49,701 bases of DNA, from contig NZ_KI928919.1 of the NCBI RefSeq assembly GCF_000521215.1, positions 137,235-186,935 of the forward strand, in the 5' to 3' direction. The notes beneath the pieces are model-generated. The model saw nothing but the letters and a program-made list of their open reading frames with translations. It was not told where the DNA came from and searched no databases. Shown here one piece after another: positions 32,027 to 42,337 of this stretch (the stretch's first letter is position 1; every line of letters begins with the position of its first letter). Source of the stretch: Labrenzia sp. DG1229 (GTDB lineage: Bacteria; Pseudomonadota; Alphaproteobacteria; Rhizobiales; Stappiaceae). The position numbers and the translations under genes were made by a program.

Positions 32027-32812
32027 ATGAACGTATACAAATTCGACGAAGAACGCAGCCGGCGTGAACAAGCCGAGAAGCAGCAACCGCCCAGAAGACC
32101 TGCTGGCCCACCTGCGATCAATCTGCCTGATATCATCATCTGGCTCAGTGGAATTCTGATTGCGATCCATCTCGTGCGGGTGTTCCTGCTCCCGGTTATC
32201 TGGGACAACTTCATTCTCGTTAATTTCGCTTTCTGGCCGGTGAAGTACTCGATTCTTGCGAAGCTCTCGACGATAGACATGGCCTCAAGTATTTGGGGGT
32301 TTGTCACTTATTCCCTGCTTCACGGCAGCGCGACGCATATCATTTTCAATCTGCTCTGGATGGCGATCTTCGGCAGCGCGGTTGCACGCAGGTTCGGTGT
32401 CGGTCGATTTCTGCTCTTTTCGGCGCTGTGTTCGGTCGGGGGCGCATTTGCACATCTGGCGACAAACTGGGGCGAGGGTGTCCCCATGATTGGTGCGTCG
32501 GCAGCGATTTCCGGTCAGATGGCAGCTGCGATTCGCTTTGTCTTCGAACTGGGCGGCCCGCTCGGTGCCATCCGTCGCACCGATCGCGAGGCCTACATGG
32601 TGCCGGCGAAGCCGCTTGCCGATTGTTTCCGCAATCAGCAGGTCCTGGTCTTCGTTGCCGTGTGGTTCGGGCTCAATCTCTTTTTCGGTCTCATGAGCGG
32701 TCCAGTTGCCGGACAGCCGGCAAGTGTCGCCTGGATGGCACATATCGGCGGCTTTGCCGCAGGTCTTGCGCTGTTCCCGTTTTTTGATCCCGTACCGAGG
32801 CGGCGTTTCTGA
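32027..32812 (+). CDS. Rhomboid-family intramembrane serine protease
   Basis: A 261-residue membrane protein with about six helices after a charged 30-residue N-terminus. The rhomboid catalytic dyad is present: S158 in IGASAAISG and H239 in AWMAHIGGF. The conserved H-x-x-x-N is in THIIFN (N108). It cleaves transmembrane substrates, which are not predictable here. The segment between the serine helix and the last helices is longer than in GlpG. The CBS gene follows after 112 bases. Confidence 0.92.
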   Translation: MNVYKFDEERSRREQAEKQQPPRRPAGPPAINLPDIIIWLSGILIAIHLVRVFLLPVIWDNFILVNFAFWPVKYSILAKLSTIDMASSIWGFVTYSLLHGSATHIIFNLLWMAIFGSAVARRFGVGRFLLFSALCSVGGAFAHLATNWGEGVPMIGASAAISGQMAAAIRFVFELGGPLGAIRRTDREAYMVPAKPLADCFRNQQVLVFVAVWFGLNLFFGLMSGPVAGQPASVAWMAHIGGFAAGLALFPFFDPVPRRRF

Positions 32813-32924
32813 CCCGTCGGGCGAAATGGCGCAGTGTTAATGGTTTGCGTGATCCCATTTTTTGCCATGATACCTGCATCCGGTTTTAACACGGGCTGGT
32901 TGACGCTGAGGGAGGTATTGTTAG

Positions 32925-33356
32925 ATGACCGTTGCCGCAATCCTGAGTGGGAAGGGCCACGACACCATTACAGCAAGCAGCGATGCGCTGCTGAGCGACA
33001 TTTGCGAAACCCTGGCAAAACACAAGATCGGCGCGGTGGTGGTTTGTTCCAGTGACAAGGCCATTGAGGGAATTGTCTCAGAACGCGACATCGTGCGCGT
33101 GATCGGGACACAGGGACCATCTTCGCTGAAATTGCCGGTCACGAGTGTCATGACCAAGGAGGTCGTGACATGCAACGAGGGCAACAGTGTCAATGAAGTG
33201 ATGGCGCGCATGACACAAGGCAGGTTCCGTCATATGCCGGTGGTGAAAGATGGCAAACTGACCGGTGTGATCTCAATCGGCGATGTGGTGAAGCACAAGA
33301 TTGCCCAGGTCGAACTCGAGGCCGAGCAGATGCGAAACTATATTTCCATGTCCTGA
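32925..33356 (+). CDS. Protein with two CBS domains
   Basis: A 143-residue protein that is essentially one CBS pair (about residues 8-65 and 74-130), with the typical GIVSERDIVR and MPVVKDGKLTGVISIGDVV. GGGAGG lies about 9 bases before the ATG. Stand-alone CBS pairs sense adenosine nucleotides and regulate partner enzymes; the partner is unknown. The transcript ends at a strong terminator 22 bases downstream. Confidence 0.92.
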   Translation: MTVAAILSGKGHDTITASSDALLSDICETLAKHKIGAVVVCSSDKAIEGIVSERDIVRVIGTQGPSSLKLPVTSVMTKEVVTCNEGNSVNEVMARMTQGRFRHMPVVKDGKLTGVISIGDVVKHKIAQVELEAEQMRNYISMS

Positions 33357-33378
33357 GACAACACGTGTTCCATGTGTA

Positions 33379-33414
33379 AAAGGCTGGCTCGTGCGCCAGC
33401 CTTTCGTGTTTTTT
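33379..33414 (+). terminator. Intrinsic terminator after the CBS gene
   Basis: The 10-bp perfect stem AAAGGCTGGC / GCCAGCCTTT (loop TCGTGC) is followed by CGTGTTTTTT. Confidence 0.88.
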
Positions 33415-33448
33415 ATAACGAACTATTCAAAGTCCCGCGGCAGAGGTT

Positions 33449-33715
33449 TCAGACAGTTGCCCCCTTGTGCCGGATGGCGCACCCGACGCTGCTTGCAAGC
33501 ACACCGACCAGAGCCGCTATGGCAAGGTCGATCATTTGAACTTCTGCCAGCTTGAAACCGGCGAACAAGAAGGTTTCGGCGACACCGACAGCACCTCCCA
33601 TTGCAGCAGCGAGAATCCAGTTTCGGGTCATCATACCGAGCGCGAGGCCAAGGATACCCGGAAAACTCAAGATGTTTCCGCCTACTGTTCCAAGTAAGTC
33701 GAGGATACCAATCAT
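33449..33715 (-). CDS. Small hydrophobic membrane protein of unknown function
   Basis: An 88-residue, very hydrophobic, Gly/Ala-rich protein with probably two to three membrane helices (residues 5-30, 33-52 and 60-80). It starts MIGILDLLGTVGGNIL and has one cysteine near the C-terminus. No family is recognised. AAGG precedes the ATG. It lies downstream of the nap operon on the same strand, 69 bases after napC and beyond a hairpin, so cotranscription is possible but not required. Confidence 0.6.
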   Translation of the reverse strand: MIGILDLLGTVGGNILSFPGILGLALGMMTRNWILAAAMGGAVGVAETFLFAGFKLAEVQMIDLAIAALVGVLASSVGCAIRHKGATV

Positions 33716-33749
33716 GCTTCAGCCTTTTCCAACGAATGAGTGTTAGCAG

Positions 33750-33773
33750 GCGCCGGCATTCATGATCCGGCGC
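33750..33773 (-). terminator. Hairpin at the end of the nap operon
   Basis: The 7-bp GC stem GCGCCGG / CCGGCGC with a 10-base loop lies 11 bases past the napC stop. No T-tract follows on the minus strand, so termination may be factor-dependent or incomplete. Confidence 0.45.
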
Positions 33774-33784
33774 AGGGCAATTTA

Positions 33785-34489
33785 CTATTCTGCCAAGTCA
33801 GCAACGTAAGACCTAATCGCGGCGACATCCTCGGACGGGGCAACGGGCAGGGCGTTGCTTGCCTGCAATTCCTCAACAACTTCCCGGTAACGCTCCTGAT
33901 ATCCAGGTGCCAGGTCGTGCGCGATGCCCTGGTGGCAATCGATACATGTCAGGTTTTCGTCGAGAGCGCGCTGGTGCTCCGCTGCAGCACGCGTCTCCTG
34001 GATTGTAAAGTCCATGTATTTGAAGTTGTGGCAGTTCCGGCACTCGCGGCTGTCGGACAGTTTCATCTTGCGCCAGACAACTGCAGCCATATCCCCCCGG
34101 TGCGCCTCGTATTTTTCCGGCGTGCTGATTGTCCCGACCACTTCATGATAGACGTCCTTCACTGCCATGATCTTGGCTTTCAGCTTGTGTTGCCACTCGT
34201 GAGGAACATGGCAATCCGAGCAGATCGCTCGCACGCCCGAATGGTTGCTGTAGTGAATGGTCGTGCGATATTCGGCGAGATTGGTTTCCATGGTGTGGCA
34301 GCTGGTGCAGAACTCTTCTGTGTTGGTGAGCTCCAGTGTCCAGTGAAAACCGCCCCAGAACATGATTCCACCAAGGAACCCCGCAATCAGGACGAATCCT
34401 GCGCTCAGTACAGCGGTCGGAGTCCAGAACCAGTTCCAGGCGCGGCGGATCGGGTTTCCCGGCTTTCCGTTTTCTGAGTTTTCAGCCAT
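33785..34489 (-). CDS. napC: NapC/NirT-type tetraheme cytochrome c
   Basis: A 234-residue quinol dehydrogenase anchored by one N-terminal helix (about residues 26-47). Four heme c motifs are present: CTSCH (61-65), CSDCH (90-94), CRNCH (150-154) and CIDCH (182-186). It passes electrons from the ubiquinol pool to NapAB in the periplasm. It is the last gene of the nap operon, 32 bases after napB. The length is slightly above that of E. coli NapC (200). Confidence 0.95.
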   Translation of the reverse strand: MAENSENGKPGNPIRRAWNWFWTPTAVLSAGFVLIAGFLGGIMFWGGFHWTLELTNTEEFCTSCHTMETNLAEYRTTIHYSNHSGVRAICSDCHVPHEWQHKLKAKIMAVKDVYHEVVGTISTPEKYEAHRGDMAAVVWRKMKLSDSRECRNCHNFKYMDFTIQETRAAAEHQRALDENLTCIDCHQGIAHDLAPGYQERYREVVEELQASNALPVAPSEDVAAIRSYVADLAE

Positions 34490-34521
34490 TTTTCGAAGGC
34501 TCCTTGTAACGGTTCAGCGCG

Positions 34522-34974
34522 TCAGCGGGTTTGGATGGGAGCGGACGGTTCAAACTGATTGTCGACCAGAGCGGGAACATCAGCTTGCGGTACATGGCAT
34601 TGATTGCAGAAGTATCTTGTTCCCGCGATGTGATCGAGTTCGTTGCCTTCACGGTCGAGATAGTGTGTCATCGAGAGCGTTGGAGCGCCGCGTTCGCCAG
34701 CCTTGGTCCAGTCATGACATGACAGACACTGATTGGTCCGAATGTCGATCTGGTACTGCGCAATTGAGTGTGGGATCAGCGGTGGCTGCTGGCGGTAATT
34801 CCTCTGCATTCGGCCTTCCTTTTCCGCCCATTTGAAATCCGGGCCGAGCCTGTTCAACTCGTCTACAGGATCAGATCGCATGGCCTTGACTTGATCCTGT
34901 TGAGCGACGGCAAACCCGCCGATGCCAACAAGAACTGCGAGGGCGGCGACACCCGCGAGTACCGGCTTTTTCAT
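34522..34974 (-). CDS. napB: Periplasmic nitrate reductase diheme subunit NapB
   Basis: A 150-residue diheme cytochrome c with a signal peptide (about 24 residues, FAVAQ). Heme motifs are CLSCH and CNQCH, and the NapB signature PPLIPHSI is present. The ATG at 34974 overlaps the napH stop as ATGA and has AGGAG 8 bases upstream, so the GTG at 34983 is rejected. It partners NapA and receives electrons from NapC. Confidence 0.95.
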   Translation of the reverse strand: MKKPVLAGVAALAVLVGIGGFAVAQQDQVKAMRSDPVDELNRLGPDFKWAEKEGRMQRNYRQQPPLIPHSIAQYQIDIRTNQCLSCHDWTKAGERGAPTLSMTHYLDREGNELDHIAGTRYFCNQCHVPQADVPALVDNQFEPSAPIQTR

Positions 34975-35903
34975 TGAGAACACTCCTTGTGTATCTTGCG
35001 TGCGGCGCTCTGTTCAGGCGCGGATTGAGGGCTCGGTTCAACAATCCGTTCGTCGAACCGGTGGGTGAAGGAAAAAACGTCTTGTGCACAGACGTCGATG
35101 CAGCCACCGCAATTGGTGCAGTCACCTGCAAGGATGATTGGCGAACTGCCGGGCGCGCCCTTGAGGGCAGGGGAAATGACCTGTTTTTCCGGACACACGG
35201 CATAGCAGTCCATGCAATTGTCGCAGGCATCCCGGTTTGCAGCACTCACGCGTACGAGCGCCGCTTTCCCGATCAGGCCGTAAAACGCGCCAACGGGGCA
35301 GAGATGGCCGCACCAACCCCGGCGCGCGACGAAGAGATCGAACAGAAAGACCGCGGCTGCCACAATCCAGGCCGAGGCCAGGCCGAAGACCAGGCCCCTG
35401 TGTACGATTGTGACCGGATTGATCGCTTCCCAGGCAATCGTTCCGGTGATCAGCGAGACAACCAGTGCGATCGCAACAAGCCACAAACGGGTAGAACGTT
35501 TTGGTTGCCAGCCTTTTGGCAGGTCTAGGCGGCGGTGCATCCAGTGAGCCGCATCCGTCACCGGGTTTACGGGACAAACCCAGGAACAATACGACCGACC
35601 GCCAAGGAGAGCATAGGCTGCGACTACGATCAGCGCGCCGAGCAACGCAGTTGCCGAAGGCCAATGACCGGCAACAACACTTTGTGTTGCCACAAAGGGA
35701 TCGGTCAGCGGCAGGATGTCGAACGTCATGGAACCAGCAAGTGTTCCCTTGGTAATCCAAAGATCAAACAGGGGACCGGTCAGAAAGAGCGCGAGGAACA
35801 ACAGCTGGCTTGCCCTGCGCAGCAGCAGGAAGCGCCTGGAACCGATCCAGCCCTTCTCTTCCAGGGCTTCAAATCCCACGGGTAGGTGTGTCTCCACACT
35901 CAT
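34971..35903 (-). CDS. napH: NapH quinol-oxidising ferredoxin-type membrane protein
   Basis: A 310-residue membrane protein with about four to five helices. The cytoplasmic motifs CSWVCPVNP and [12 protein letters not shown] are followed by two C-terminal 4Fe-4S sites ([12 protein letters not shown] and [12 protein letters not shown]). NapH works with NapG as a second electron route from quinol to NapA. It overlaps napG by 4 bases and napB by 4 bases, so translation is coupled through this block. Confidence 0.95.
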   Translation of the reverse strand: MSVETHLPVGFEALEEKGWIGSRRFLLLRRASQLLFLALFLTGPLFDLWITKGTLAGSMTFDILPLTDPFVATQSVVAGHWPSATALLGALIVVAAYALLGGRSYCSWVCPVNPVTDAAHWMHRRLDLPKGWQPKRSTRLWLVAIALVVSLITGTIAWEAINPVTIVHRGLVFGLASAWIVAAAVFLFDLFVARRGWCGHLCPVGAFYGLIGKAALVRVSAANRDACDNCMDCYAVCPEKQVISPALKGAPGSSPIILAGDCTNCGGCIDVCAQDVFSFTHRFDERIVEPSPQSAPEQSAARKIHKECSQ

Positions 35904-36712
35904 TGGCTGCCTCCGGGAACTTTGAAGGCCGGTTCGAAACCACCGGGTGCGGCAAGGTTGTCGGTGCCCGGCCCCGGCAGGCGATCGGGCAGGTCGATCA
36001 AGCCTTCGACCAGGGGAGCGCCATTTGCTTCTTTTTCTTCCCAGCCTCGGCGATAGTGATCAGCGGCCTCGCCGCGCGCCAGGCGCACAGGCAACACCTT
36101 TATTGCTGCCTCAGGCAAAACGCAGCTTTTCTCGCAGAGCCCGCAACCCGTGCAATGATCCGCATGCACTGTCGGCGCAAAAATGGCGTGGTGGCCGGAG
36201 CGCTCATCGTGCGATGCCTTGAGCGAGATAGCCACGTCAATTGACGGGCAGACACGATAACAGACATCACAACGCAGGCCGTGGAAATTCAGACAGTTTT
36301 CCTGATCGACCAGGACTGCAGTTCCCATGCGAGCGTCGTCAATATCCTCCAGTGTTGGATCAAGTGCGCCGGTCGGACATGCCGCAACGCACGGAATGTC
36401 ATCGCACATTTCACATGGAACCTTGCGAGCAGTAAAATAGGGGGTTCCCGTCGCCAGCCCTTCTTCGCCAAGATCTGCGAGTTTCAAAGTGTCGAACGGA
36501 CAATCGCGCGCGCACAGGCCACAGCGAATGCACGCGCTCAGGAAATCCGTCTCCGGCAAGGCGCCGGGTGGCCGCAGAGCATCGGCCGGCAATGCCCGCG
36601 CATCACTTGCCACATACCCGAGCCCGAGCCCCGCGACCGCGCAGCCGCAAGCCATACGCGCGGTGTCGGTCATAAAGCGACGGCGGGAATGTGAAAGCTG
36701 TGGCATTGCCAT
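35900..36712 (-). CDS. napG: NapG ferredoxin-type protein
   Basis: About 270 residues from the ATG at 36712; the ATG at 36706 is also possible, and earlier in-frame codons would overlap napA. The twin-arginine signal SRRRFM marks Tat export. Four 4Fe-4S motifs follow: [35 protein letters not shown] and [11 protein letters not shown]. It is an electron carrier to NapA with NapH. The spacing to napA is 29 bases. Confidence 0.93.
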   Translation of the reverse strand: MAMPQLSHSRRRFMTDTARMACGCAVAGLGLGYVASDARALPADALRPPGALPETDFLSACIRCGLCARDCPFDTLKLADLGEEGLATGTPYFTARKVPCEMCDDIPCVAACPTGALDPTLEDIDDARMGTAVLVDQENCLNFHGLRCDVCYRVCPSIDVAISLKASHDERSGHHAIFAPTVHADHCTGCGLCEKSCVLPEAAIKVLPVRLARGEAADHYRRGWEEKEANGAPLVEGLIDLPDRLPGPGTDNLAAPGGFEPAFKVPGGSQ

Positions 36713-36741
36713 GGCAAGGATCCGGGGCCGGGTGGACGCGC

Positions 36742-39234
36742 CTAAGCGCGTTCCACCTTGCAGGCACACTTCTTGAAATCGGTTTCCTTCGACAACGGGC
36801 AAGTTGCGTCAAGCGTGAGCTTGTTCGTAAGCTGACCTTCGTCAAACCACGGCATGAACACCAGTCCCTGGGGCATCTTGTTACGACCACGTGTCGCCAA
36901 TTTGCTGCGCACCTCGCCACGACGTGTGGAAACGATGATTTCCTGACCGTTTCTCAGTCCACGTGCTTCGGCGTCGGATGGATGCATGAACACAACCGCA
37001 AGCGGGAATGCCCGGTGCAACTCCGGCACGCGGCGGGTCATGGATCCGGAGTGCCAGTGTTCAAGAACGCGACCCGTGCAGAACCACAGGTCAAAATTCT
37101 CATCCGGCACTTCCGGAGGATCTTCGTATGGCGCAAATATGATCTTGGCCTTGCCGTCCTTGTGGCCATAAAAGCGGACTTCCTCGCCTTCGGGCACATA
37201 CGGGTCATAGCCTTCGCGGAACCTGTAGAGTGTTTCCTTGCCGTCGACGACCGGCCAACGCAATCCGCGCGCCTGGTGATAAGTGTCAAAGGGCGCGAGG
37301 TCGTGTGCGTGACCGCGCCCGAAGTCTGCATATTCCTCGAATAGACCCTTTTGAACATAGAAGCCGAAGTGTTCGGCATCGTCGTTCTGGAAACCTTCCG
37401 CAGTTTCGCTTAACGGGAACTTGTCGACCTGGCCGTTGGCAAACAGCACATCGAACATCGTCTTGCCGCGGTGTTCGGGCATTTTGGCGAGCAATTCCTC
37501 GCCCCAAACTTCCTCAACGGTGAAGCGTTTGGCGAATTCCATGAGTTGCCACAGGTCTGATTTGGCTTCTCCCGGCGCCGACACCTGCTGGCGCCAGAAT
37601 TGGGTACGGCGCTCCGCGTTGCCGTATGCGCCTTCTTTCTCGACCCACATGGCAGTCGGCAGGATCAGATCCGCGGAAACTGCGGTGACTGTCGGATAGG
37701 GATCGGAGACGGTGATGAAATTTTCCGGATTGCGGTAACCGGGATAGCCTTCCTCATTGATATTGGGAGCGGCCTGCATGTTGTTGTTGCATTGAACCCA
37801 GTAGGCGTTGAGAACGCCATCCTTAAGCTTGCGGTGCTGCAGGACGGCGTGGAAACCCGGTTTCGGCGGGATCGTCCCCGCAGGTATCTTCCAGGCAGTC
37901 TCGCAAATCTCGCGATGCTTGTCGTTGGCCACCACCATGTCCGCGGGTAGCCGGTGGGCAAAGGTCCCAACTTCCCGGGCCGTGCCACAAGCAGACGGCT
38001 GGCCGGTAAGCGAGAAGGGGGAGTTGCCTGGCTCGGAAATCTTGCCGGTTAGAAGATGCACATTGTAGCAAAGCGAGTTGACCCAGGAACCGCGAGTATG
38101 CTGGTTGAACCCCATGGTCCACAGGCTCATCACCTTGCGATCCGGGTCGGCGTATTGTTCCGCCAGAAGTTCGAGTTTTTCAGCAGGAACGCCAGACAGT
38201 TCGGACACCTTGTCCACCGAATACTCCGCGACTGATGCCGCATATTCGTCGAAACTCATGCCTTCCAGTTTGCCGGAATCCGGATTTTCGGCTGCTTCCT
38301 GAAGAGGGTTTTCAGGTCGCAGGCCATACCCGATATCGGTCGCGGTCTTGGTGATGTTCACGTGCTTGGACATGAAGTCTTCGTTTACGCGACCGGTCGA
38401 GATGATGTGGTTGGCGATATAGTTCAGGATTGCAAGATCGGTTTGGGGTTTGAAGATCATGCCGTTGTCGGCAAGTTCAAAGGAGCGATGCTCGAACGTG
38501 GAGAGAACGTGTACCTGGGCGCCGGGTTTGGTCAGGCGGGTATCGGTAAGGCGCGACCAGAGGATCGGGTGCATTTCCGCCATGTTGGAGCCCCAGAGCA
38601 CAAATGTATCAGCGTGCTCGAAGTCATCGTAGCAACCCATTGGCTCGTCGATGCCAAAGGTCCGCATGAAGCCGACGACAGCGGAGGCCATGCAATGACG
38701 CGCATTCGGATCGATGTTGTTGGAGCGAAAGCCGGCCTTCATCAGCTTGGCTGCGGCATAGCCTTCCCAGACGGTCCATTGACCGGAGCCGAACATTCCG
38801 ACCGAGGTCGGACCTTTCTTGGCGAGTGCTTCCTTCCATTTCTGGGCCATCACATCGAAGGCTTCGTCCCAGCTGACCGGTTCAAACTCACCGTTCTTGT
38901 CGTAGACACCGTTGGTCTTGCGCAACAGCGGTTGGGTCAGGCGGTCTTCGCCATACATGATTTTCGAGAGGAAATAGCCCTTGATGCAGTTCAGGCCCCG
39001 GTTTACCGGCGCATCCGGGTCCCCCTGGGTGGCAACCACCCGGTTGTCCTTGGTGCCCACGAGCACCGAGCAGCCTGTGCCGCAGAAGCGGCAGGCTGCC
39101 TTGTCCCAACGTATGCCGGTGGACTGGACCTGCGCCTGAGCTGCCTCGTTGCCGAGAGAAATACCGGCTGCGGAAGCCGTCGCGGCAGCCGCGGTCGCCT
39201 TCAAAAAGGTCCTGCGGGATTCAGAGGTTGTCAT
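36742..39234 (-). CDS. napA: Periplasmic nitrate reductase catalytic subunit NapA
   Basis: An 830-residue molybdoenzyme that reduces nitrate to nitrite in the periplasm. The ATG at 39234 gives a Tat signal (ESRRTFLK). 4Fe-4S cysteines are C48, C51, C55 and C83, and the Mo-ligand cysteine is C181 in [10 protein letters not shown]. The bis-MGD binding domains run to a typical NapA C-terminus ([20 protein letters not shown]). The length matches the family (about 828-831). It overlaps the end of napD by 14 bases, consistent with NapD acting as its Tat chaperone. Confidence 0.97.
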   Translation of the reverse strand: MTTSESRRTFLKATAAAATASAAGISLGNEAAQAQVQSTGIRWDKAACRFCGTGCSVLVGTKDNRVVATQGDPDAPVNRGLNCIKGYFLSKIMYGEDRLTQPLLRKTNGVYDKNGEFEPVSWDEAFDVMAQKWKEALAKKGPTSVGMFGSGQWTVWEGYAAAKLMKAGFRSNNIDPNARHCMASAVVGFMRTFGIDEPMGCYDDFEHADTFVLWGSNMAEMHPILWSRLTDTRLTKPGAQVHVLSTFEHRSFELADNGMIFKPQTDLAILNYIANHIISTGRVNEDFMSKHVNITKTATDIGYGLRPENPLQEAAENPDSGKLEGMSFDEYAASVAEYSVDKVSELSGVPAEKLELLAEQYADPDRKVMSLWTMGFNQHTRGSWVNSLCYNVHLLTGKISEPGNSPFSLTGQPSACGTAREVGTFAHRLPADMVVANDKHREICETAWKIPAGTIPPKPGFHAVLQHRKLKDGVLNAYWVQCNNNMQAAPNINEEGYPGYRNPENFITVSDPYPTVTAVSADLILPTAMWVEKEGAYGNAERRTQFWRQQVSAPGEAKSDLWQLMEFAKRFTVEEVWGEELLAKMPEHRGKTMFDVLFANGQVDKFPLSETAEGFQNDDAEHFGFYVQKGLFEEYADFGRGHAHDLAPFDTYHQARGLRWPVVDGKETLYRFREGYDPYVPEGEEVRFYGHKDGKAKIIFAPYEDPPEVPDENFDLWFCTGRVLEHWHSGSMTRRVPELHRAFPLAVVFMHPSDAEARGLRNGQEIIVSTRRGEVRSKLATRGRNKMPQGLVFMPWFDEGQLTNKLTLDATCPLSKETDFKKCACKVERA

Positions 39235-39523
39235 GGGTCTGGTCTCCGGCTTGGCTAGGTTTGGCTGGCAGAGAGGCGGCATCATCCGCCGCTAGATCTT
39301 CGAAGTGGTGATAGGTGAGGGTGACAGAAACAACACCCGGGATCTGATGCATCTCCATGATCAGTTCGGAAGCATTTTTTTCCGGTGTGTCCTCGACAAC
39401 GACAACAATACGACCGTCATCGTCGCACGCATGAATTTCGGCACCCTTCATTGCTTCGACCCGCTTGCGCACTTCGGGTACCGCAGGGGCAGTCGCATGA
39501 ACGAGACAGCCGCAAATATTCAT
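39221..39523 (-). CDS. napD: NapD, chaperone for NapA export
   Basis: A 100-residue cytoplasmic protein starting [13 protein letters not shown] at the ATG at 39523, which overlaps the napF stop (ATGA). NapD binds the NapA twin-arginine signal peptide and delays export until the cofactor is inserted. The ferredoxin-like fold region [19 protein letters not shown] is typical. The C-terminal tail after LAADDAAS is longer than in E. coli NapD. Confidence 0.92.
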   Translation of the reverse strand: MNICGCLVHATAPAVPEVRKRVEAMKGAEIHACDDDGRIVVVVEDTPEKNASELIMEMHQIPGVVSVTLTYHHFEDLAADDAASLPAKPSQAGDQTHDNL

Positions 39524-40041
39524 GTCGGGTCCTTTTGTTGCTCCGGCTGGAGCCGCTTGAATGTTATTGCAGCAACTGGACAGCCATAAGCGCACGCACC
39601 ACAACCGGTGCATTGATCAATATCAACGATCGGCTCCGACGCGCCGCCAATCGCAAGCTTGAAGCGAATCGCTTGCGGTTCGCACGCGTCCTCGCAGGCA
39701 CGGCAGGTTATTGCCTGAAGTGACAGACATTTGTTCGAAACGTCGGCTCTCCATGGCCAGTCGAACTCACGGGAGCGGTCCAACGCACCTGAAGGACAGG
39801 CTTCCGCACACGCACCGCAAAAGGTGCAGGCACCACTTGAAAAATCCAGAACCGGACCGCGGTCGTTTCCCGGTTTGATGATTTTTTCAGGACAGGAAGC
39901 GACGCATTCCTTGCACTCCGTGCAATGTGCCAGAATGGACGATTCGTCAGACCAGGGAGGTCTGATCGAATCTGATTTCGGTTGGCTGGCAAACTTCAGG
40001 AACGCTCGCCTGCCCACTGATACATCTGGACGGCTGGACAT
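39520..40041 (-). CDS. napF: NapF ferredoxin-type protein
   Basis: A 173-residue cytoplasmic iron-sulfur protein with cysteine clusters CTECKECVASCP, CTFCGACAEACP, the variant CRACEDACEP and CTGCGACAYGCP. NapF is thought to help assemble or reductively activate NapA in the cytoplasm. Near the N-terminus is GRRAFLKFA, resembling a Tat motif without the hydrophobic region. It starts 4 bases after the small ORF that heads the operon. Confidence 0.93.
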   Translation of the reverse strand: MSSRPDVSVGRRAFLKFASQPKSDSIRPPWSDESSILAHCTECKECVASCPEKIIKPGNDRGPVLDFSSGACTFCGACAEACPSGALDRSREFDWPWRADVSNKCLSLQAITCRACEDACEPQAIRFKLAIGGASEPIVDIDQCTGCGACAYGCPVAAITFKRLQPEQQKDPT

Positions 40042-40045
40042 GGCG

Positions 40046-40201
40046 TCAACCCGCCCCTGGCGCGTGCAAGGTAACTGATACCGGAATGGGGAGCCGCTGG
40101 ATTGCAGCGTCGATCACCTGACGTGCGGAAGCCAAGACCACGGTCTGCAGGTGATACACGTGGCGATCATTCCAGTGACCGGTATCACTGTCTTCTGCCA
40201 T
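40046..40201 (-). CDS. Small ORF (51 residues) heading the nap operon
   Basis: The ATG at 40201 has GGGAG 7 bases upstream, and the stop is 4 bases from napF, a spacing typical of translational coupling. The product begins MAEDSDTGHWNDRHVYHL and ends VTLHAPGAG; it has an amphipathic centre (VVLASARQVIDAAIQRL) and no membrane helix. It occupies the place where napE often sits, but NapE is a single-helix membrane protein, so this is not NapE. No family is recognised. Confidence 0.6.
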   Translation of the reverse strand: MAEDSDTGHWNDRHVYHLQTVVLASARQVIDAAIQRLPIPVSVTLHAPGAG

Positions 40202-40420
40202 AACCTCTCCCTCAGCATGGACAGACAGAGACGGCTATTATTCGAGTCTTTTAGCCTTGGGACCGAGCTTAGGCCGCTGAGCACCGAATGGGGTATAGGG
40301 GAAACTACGTATTAAATTATGTCTGTAAATTCGAATCTATGATAATTATTTGATTTTTATAGTTAAATTTCCAAAGGAGAGATGATTGGGCTTTGTTAGT
40401 GTCGAAAGGGAAACAAGATT

Positions 40421-40888
40421 TCAGTTTTTGTTGTAAACCTCAGCCGGATCGTAAACTTTTTCGACCTCAACAAGTTCCAGTCCAACAGTGCCCCCGATAG
40501 CACCATTGTCCGATGTTACCACCTTCCGGAAGAAGCAGGACCGGTAGCCGACGTGGCAGGTGGCGCCGTTGCCGGCAACCGAGACCTTCAACACCAACGC
40601 ATCCTGATCGCAATCGGTGAGTATTTCATGCACGGTCTGAACCTGACCGGAGGTTTCACCTTTTTTCCAGAAACTCTTGCGCGAGCGGCTCCAGTACCAG
40701 GCTTCGCCCGTGTCGATTGTCCGCTTCAACGCTTCTTCATTCATGTAGCCGACCATCAGCACTTCCCCGGATGCAACATCGGTCACAACTGCGGCGATCA
40801 GACCGTCACTGTCGAATTTCGGCATGAGTATTTTGCCGTTTTCGACGGTTTCCTTGTCGCCGCGATCGGAAAACTGGGGATTGCACAT
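40421..40888 (-). CDS. hisI: Phosphoribosyl-AMP cyclohydrolase
   Basis: A 155-residue HisI of the stand-alone form, which opens the purine ring of PR-AMP in histidine synthesis. Metal-binding features are DCDQDAL with its Asp/Cys cluster and [27 protein letters not shown] is the usual signature. The ATG at 40888 lacks a strong site; an internal ATG (MPKFDSDGL) is an alternative. It follows folE by 43 bases. Between it and the nap operon lie 219 bases without a gene, containing only a weak FNR-like half-site (TTGAT at 40350-40354). Confidence 0.96.
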   Translation of the reverse strand: MCNPQFSDRGDKETVENGKILMPKFDSDGLIAAVVTDVASGEVLMVGYMNEEALKRTIDTGEAWYWSRSRKSFWKKGETSGQVQTVHEILTDCDQDALVLKVSVAGNGATCHVGYRSCFFRKVVTSDNGAIGGTVGLELVEVEKVYDPAEVYNKN

Positions 40889-40931
40889 GGGAAGTAGCCC
40901 TTGCCTTACTCAAGTGAGCAAGGGCCCTCGT

Positions 40932-41567
40932 TCAGAGACCCTTGCCGCGCACCATGGTCATGAACTTGGCCTGTTCGGCCGGATCATCCTGGAAAACGCC
41001 GGTGAACTGCGTGGTGATCGTGGAGACCCCCGGTTTTTGAACGCCGCGCATGGTCATGCACTGGTGCTCAGCTTCGAGCATTACCGCCAGACCACGCGGC
41101 GCGAGGGTATCGTCAATGACCGATGCGATTTGCGCAGTCAAGTTTTCCTGTGTCTGCAGACGCTTGGCATAGATGTCGACAACACGTGCAAGCTTGGACA
41201 GGCCAACGACGCCTTCAGCCGGATAATAGGCGATATGCGCTTCGCCGATAAAGGGAAGCATGTGATGCTCGCAGTGCGAATGAAACGGAATGCCGCGAAC
41301 AAGAACGATGTCCTGATAACCACCGACATCCTCGAACGTTCGCTCCAGATGCTCGGCCGGATCTTCAAAATAGCCGCTATAGAGCTGGCTTAGTGCTTTG
41401 ACGACCCGTTTCGGCGTTTCGACCAGACCTTCACGGTCCGGGTCGTCACCTGTCCAGGCAAGAATTGTCCGAACTGCGGCTTCAACTTCTTCGCGACTCG
41501 GCCGAAGCAATTGCTCCGGCGATTTTCTCTCAAATCTCTTTTCAACCGGCTTGAGGACAGCGTCCAT
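40932..41567 (-). CDS. folE: GTP cyclohydrolase I
   Basis: An enzyme of folate/tetrahydrobiopterin synthesis that converts GTP to dihydroneopterin triphosphate. Zinc ligands and active-site segments are in [11 protein letters not shown] and [10 protein letters not shown], with GLSKLARVV between. The ATG at 41567 (211 residues) is preferred because GAGGA lies 4 bases upstream; the ATG at 41603 would add 12 residues without a clear site. It is followed by hisI, a common alphaproteobacterial order. Confidence 0.95.
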   Translation of the reverse strand: MDAVLKPVEKRFERKSPEQLLRPSREEVEAAVRTILAWTGDDPDREGLVETPKRVVKALSQLYSGYFEDPAEHLERTFEDVGGYQDIVLVRGIPFHSHCEHHMLPFIGEAHIAYYPAEGVVGLSKLARVVDIYAKRLQTQENLTAQIASVIDDTLAPRGLAVMLEAEHQCMTMRGVQKPGVSTITTQFTGVFQDDPAEQAKFMTMVRGKGL

Positions 41568-41854
41568 CGGGATCCTCGCAAATTTACCCTTGTCACTCGT
41601 CATACGGCGCCCGTTCTTGCACAGATCATGAAGTCCTCGCTTGAAGGCCGGGGACCCTTATCATACTCCACACAAAAAGCGAACGCACAGTTTCTGAGCG
41701 GGTTGAGCCGGTTTCCAGCGTACATACGACGCCGTATACTACCAACTGCGACCACTCTGCCCCTTGCGAAATTGCCGTGGCGTCTGATCTATATATAGGA
41801 AAGCAAAGCGCCATCAATGTGTCGCGCATCACAGGCTTTCACGAAGAGGCGAGA

Positions 41855-42307
41855 ATGCTTGACGACATCTACAACGCGAAGATCCTTGAATTCGCCGGAA
41901 ACATCCCCCGAATCGGCCGTCTTGAGCAACCTGACGCGACGGCAAAGGCGCATTCCAAACTTTGCGGCTCGACGGTACTCGTTGACATATGTGTGAAGGA
42001 CGGTGTGGTGAGCGACTTTGCTCATGACGTCAAGGCCTGTGCATTGGGCCAGGCATCTTCCTCGATCATGGCCCAGAATGTCGTCGGAGCCAGCGTCGGC
42101 GAGTTGCGGGATGCACAAAAAACCATGCGTGCCATGCTCAAGGAAGGTGGCGATCCGCCCAAAGGCCGTTTCGAAGATCTGAAGTTTCTCGAACCGGTTC
42201 GTGAATACAAGGCACGCCACGCCTCCACGATGCTGACTTTCGACGCCGTCGTCGATGCGCTTGACCAGATTGAAGCCAAGGCCGAGAAAGACGGAGCGGC
42301 GGCATAA
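41855..42307 (+). CDS. IscU/NifU-like iron-sulfur cluster assembly scaffold protein
   Basis: A 150-residue scaffold protein from the ATG at 41855, with GAGG 6 bases upstream (an in-frame codon at 41777 has no site). Conserved cysteines are in SKLCGSTV (C37) and VKACALGQASSSIMA (C62), the IscU-like arrangement with the usual middle Cys shifted to DICV (C46). It probably carries nascent Fe-S clusters in the cytoplasm. It diverges from folE, and yidD follows 30 bases later. Confidence 0.9.
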   Translation: MLDDIYNAKILEFAGNIPRIGRLEQPDATAKAHSKLCGSTVLVDICVKDGVVSDFAHDVKACALGQASSSIMAQNVVGASVGELRDAQKTMRAMLKEGGDPPKGRFEDLKFLEPVREYKARHASTMLTFDAVVDALDQIEAKAEKDGAAA

Positions 42308-42337
42308 CTCCCCTCAAACGTCCGGTCTGTTAGAACC

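Noticed and set aside
40350..40363. FNR-like site upstream of the nap operon (TTGAT-N4-ATAGT)
   Set aside because: Only one half-site fits; the second half is too far from ATCAA to claim FNR or NnrR control.
40387..40401. Mini-ORF of five codons after AAAGGAGAG
   Set aside because: The site abuts the ATG with no spacer, and no gene follows on that strand; probably coincidental.
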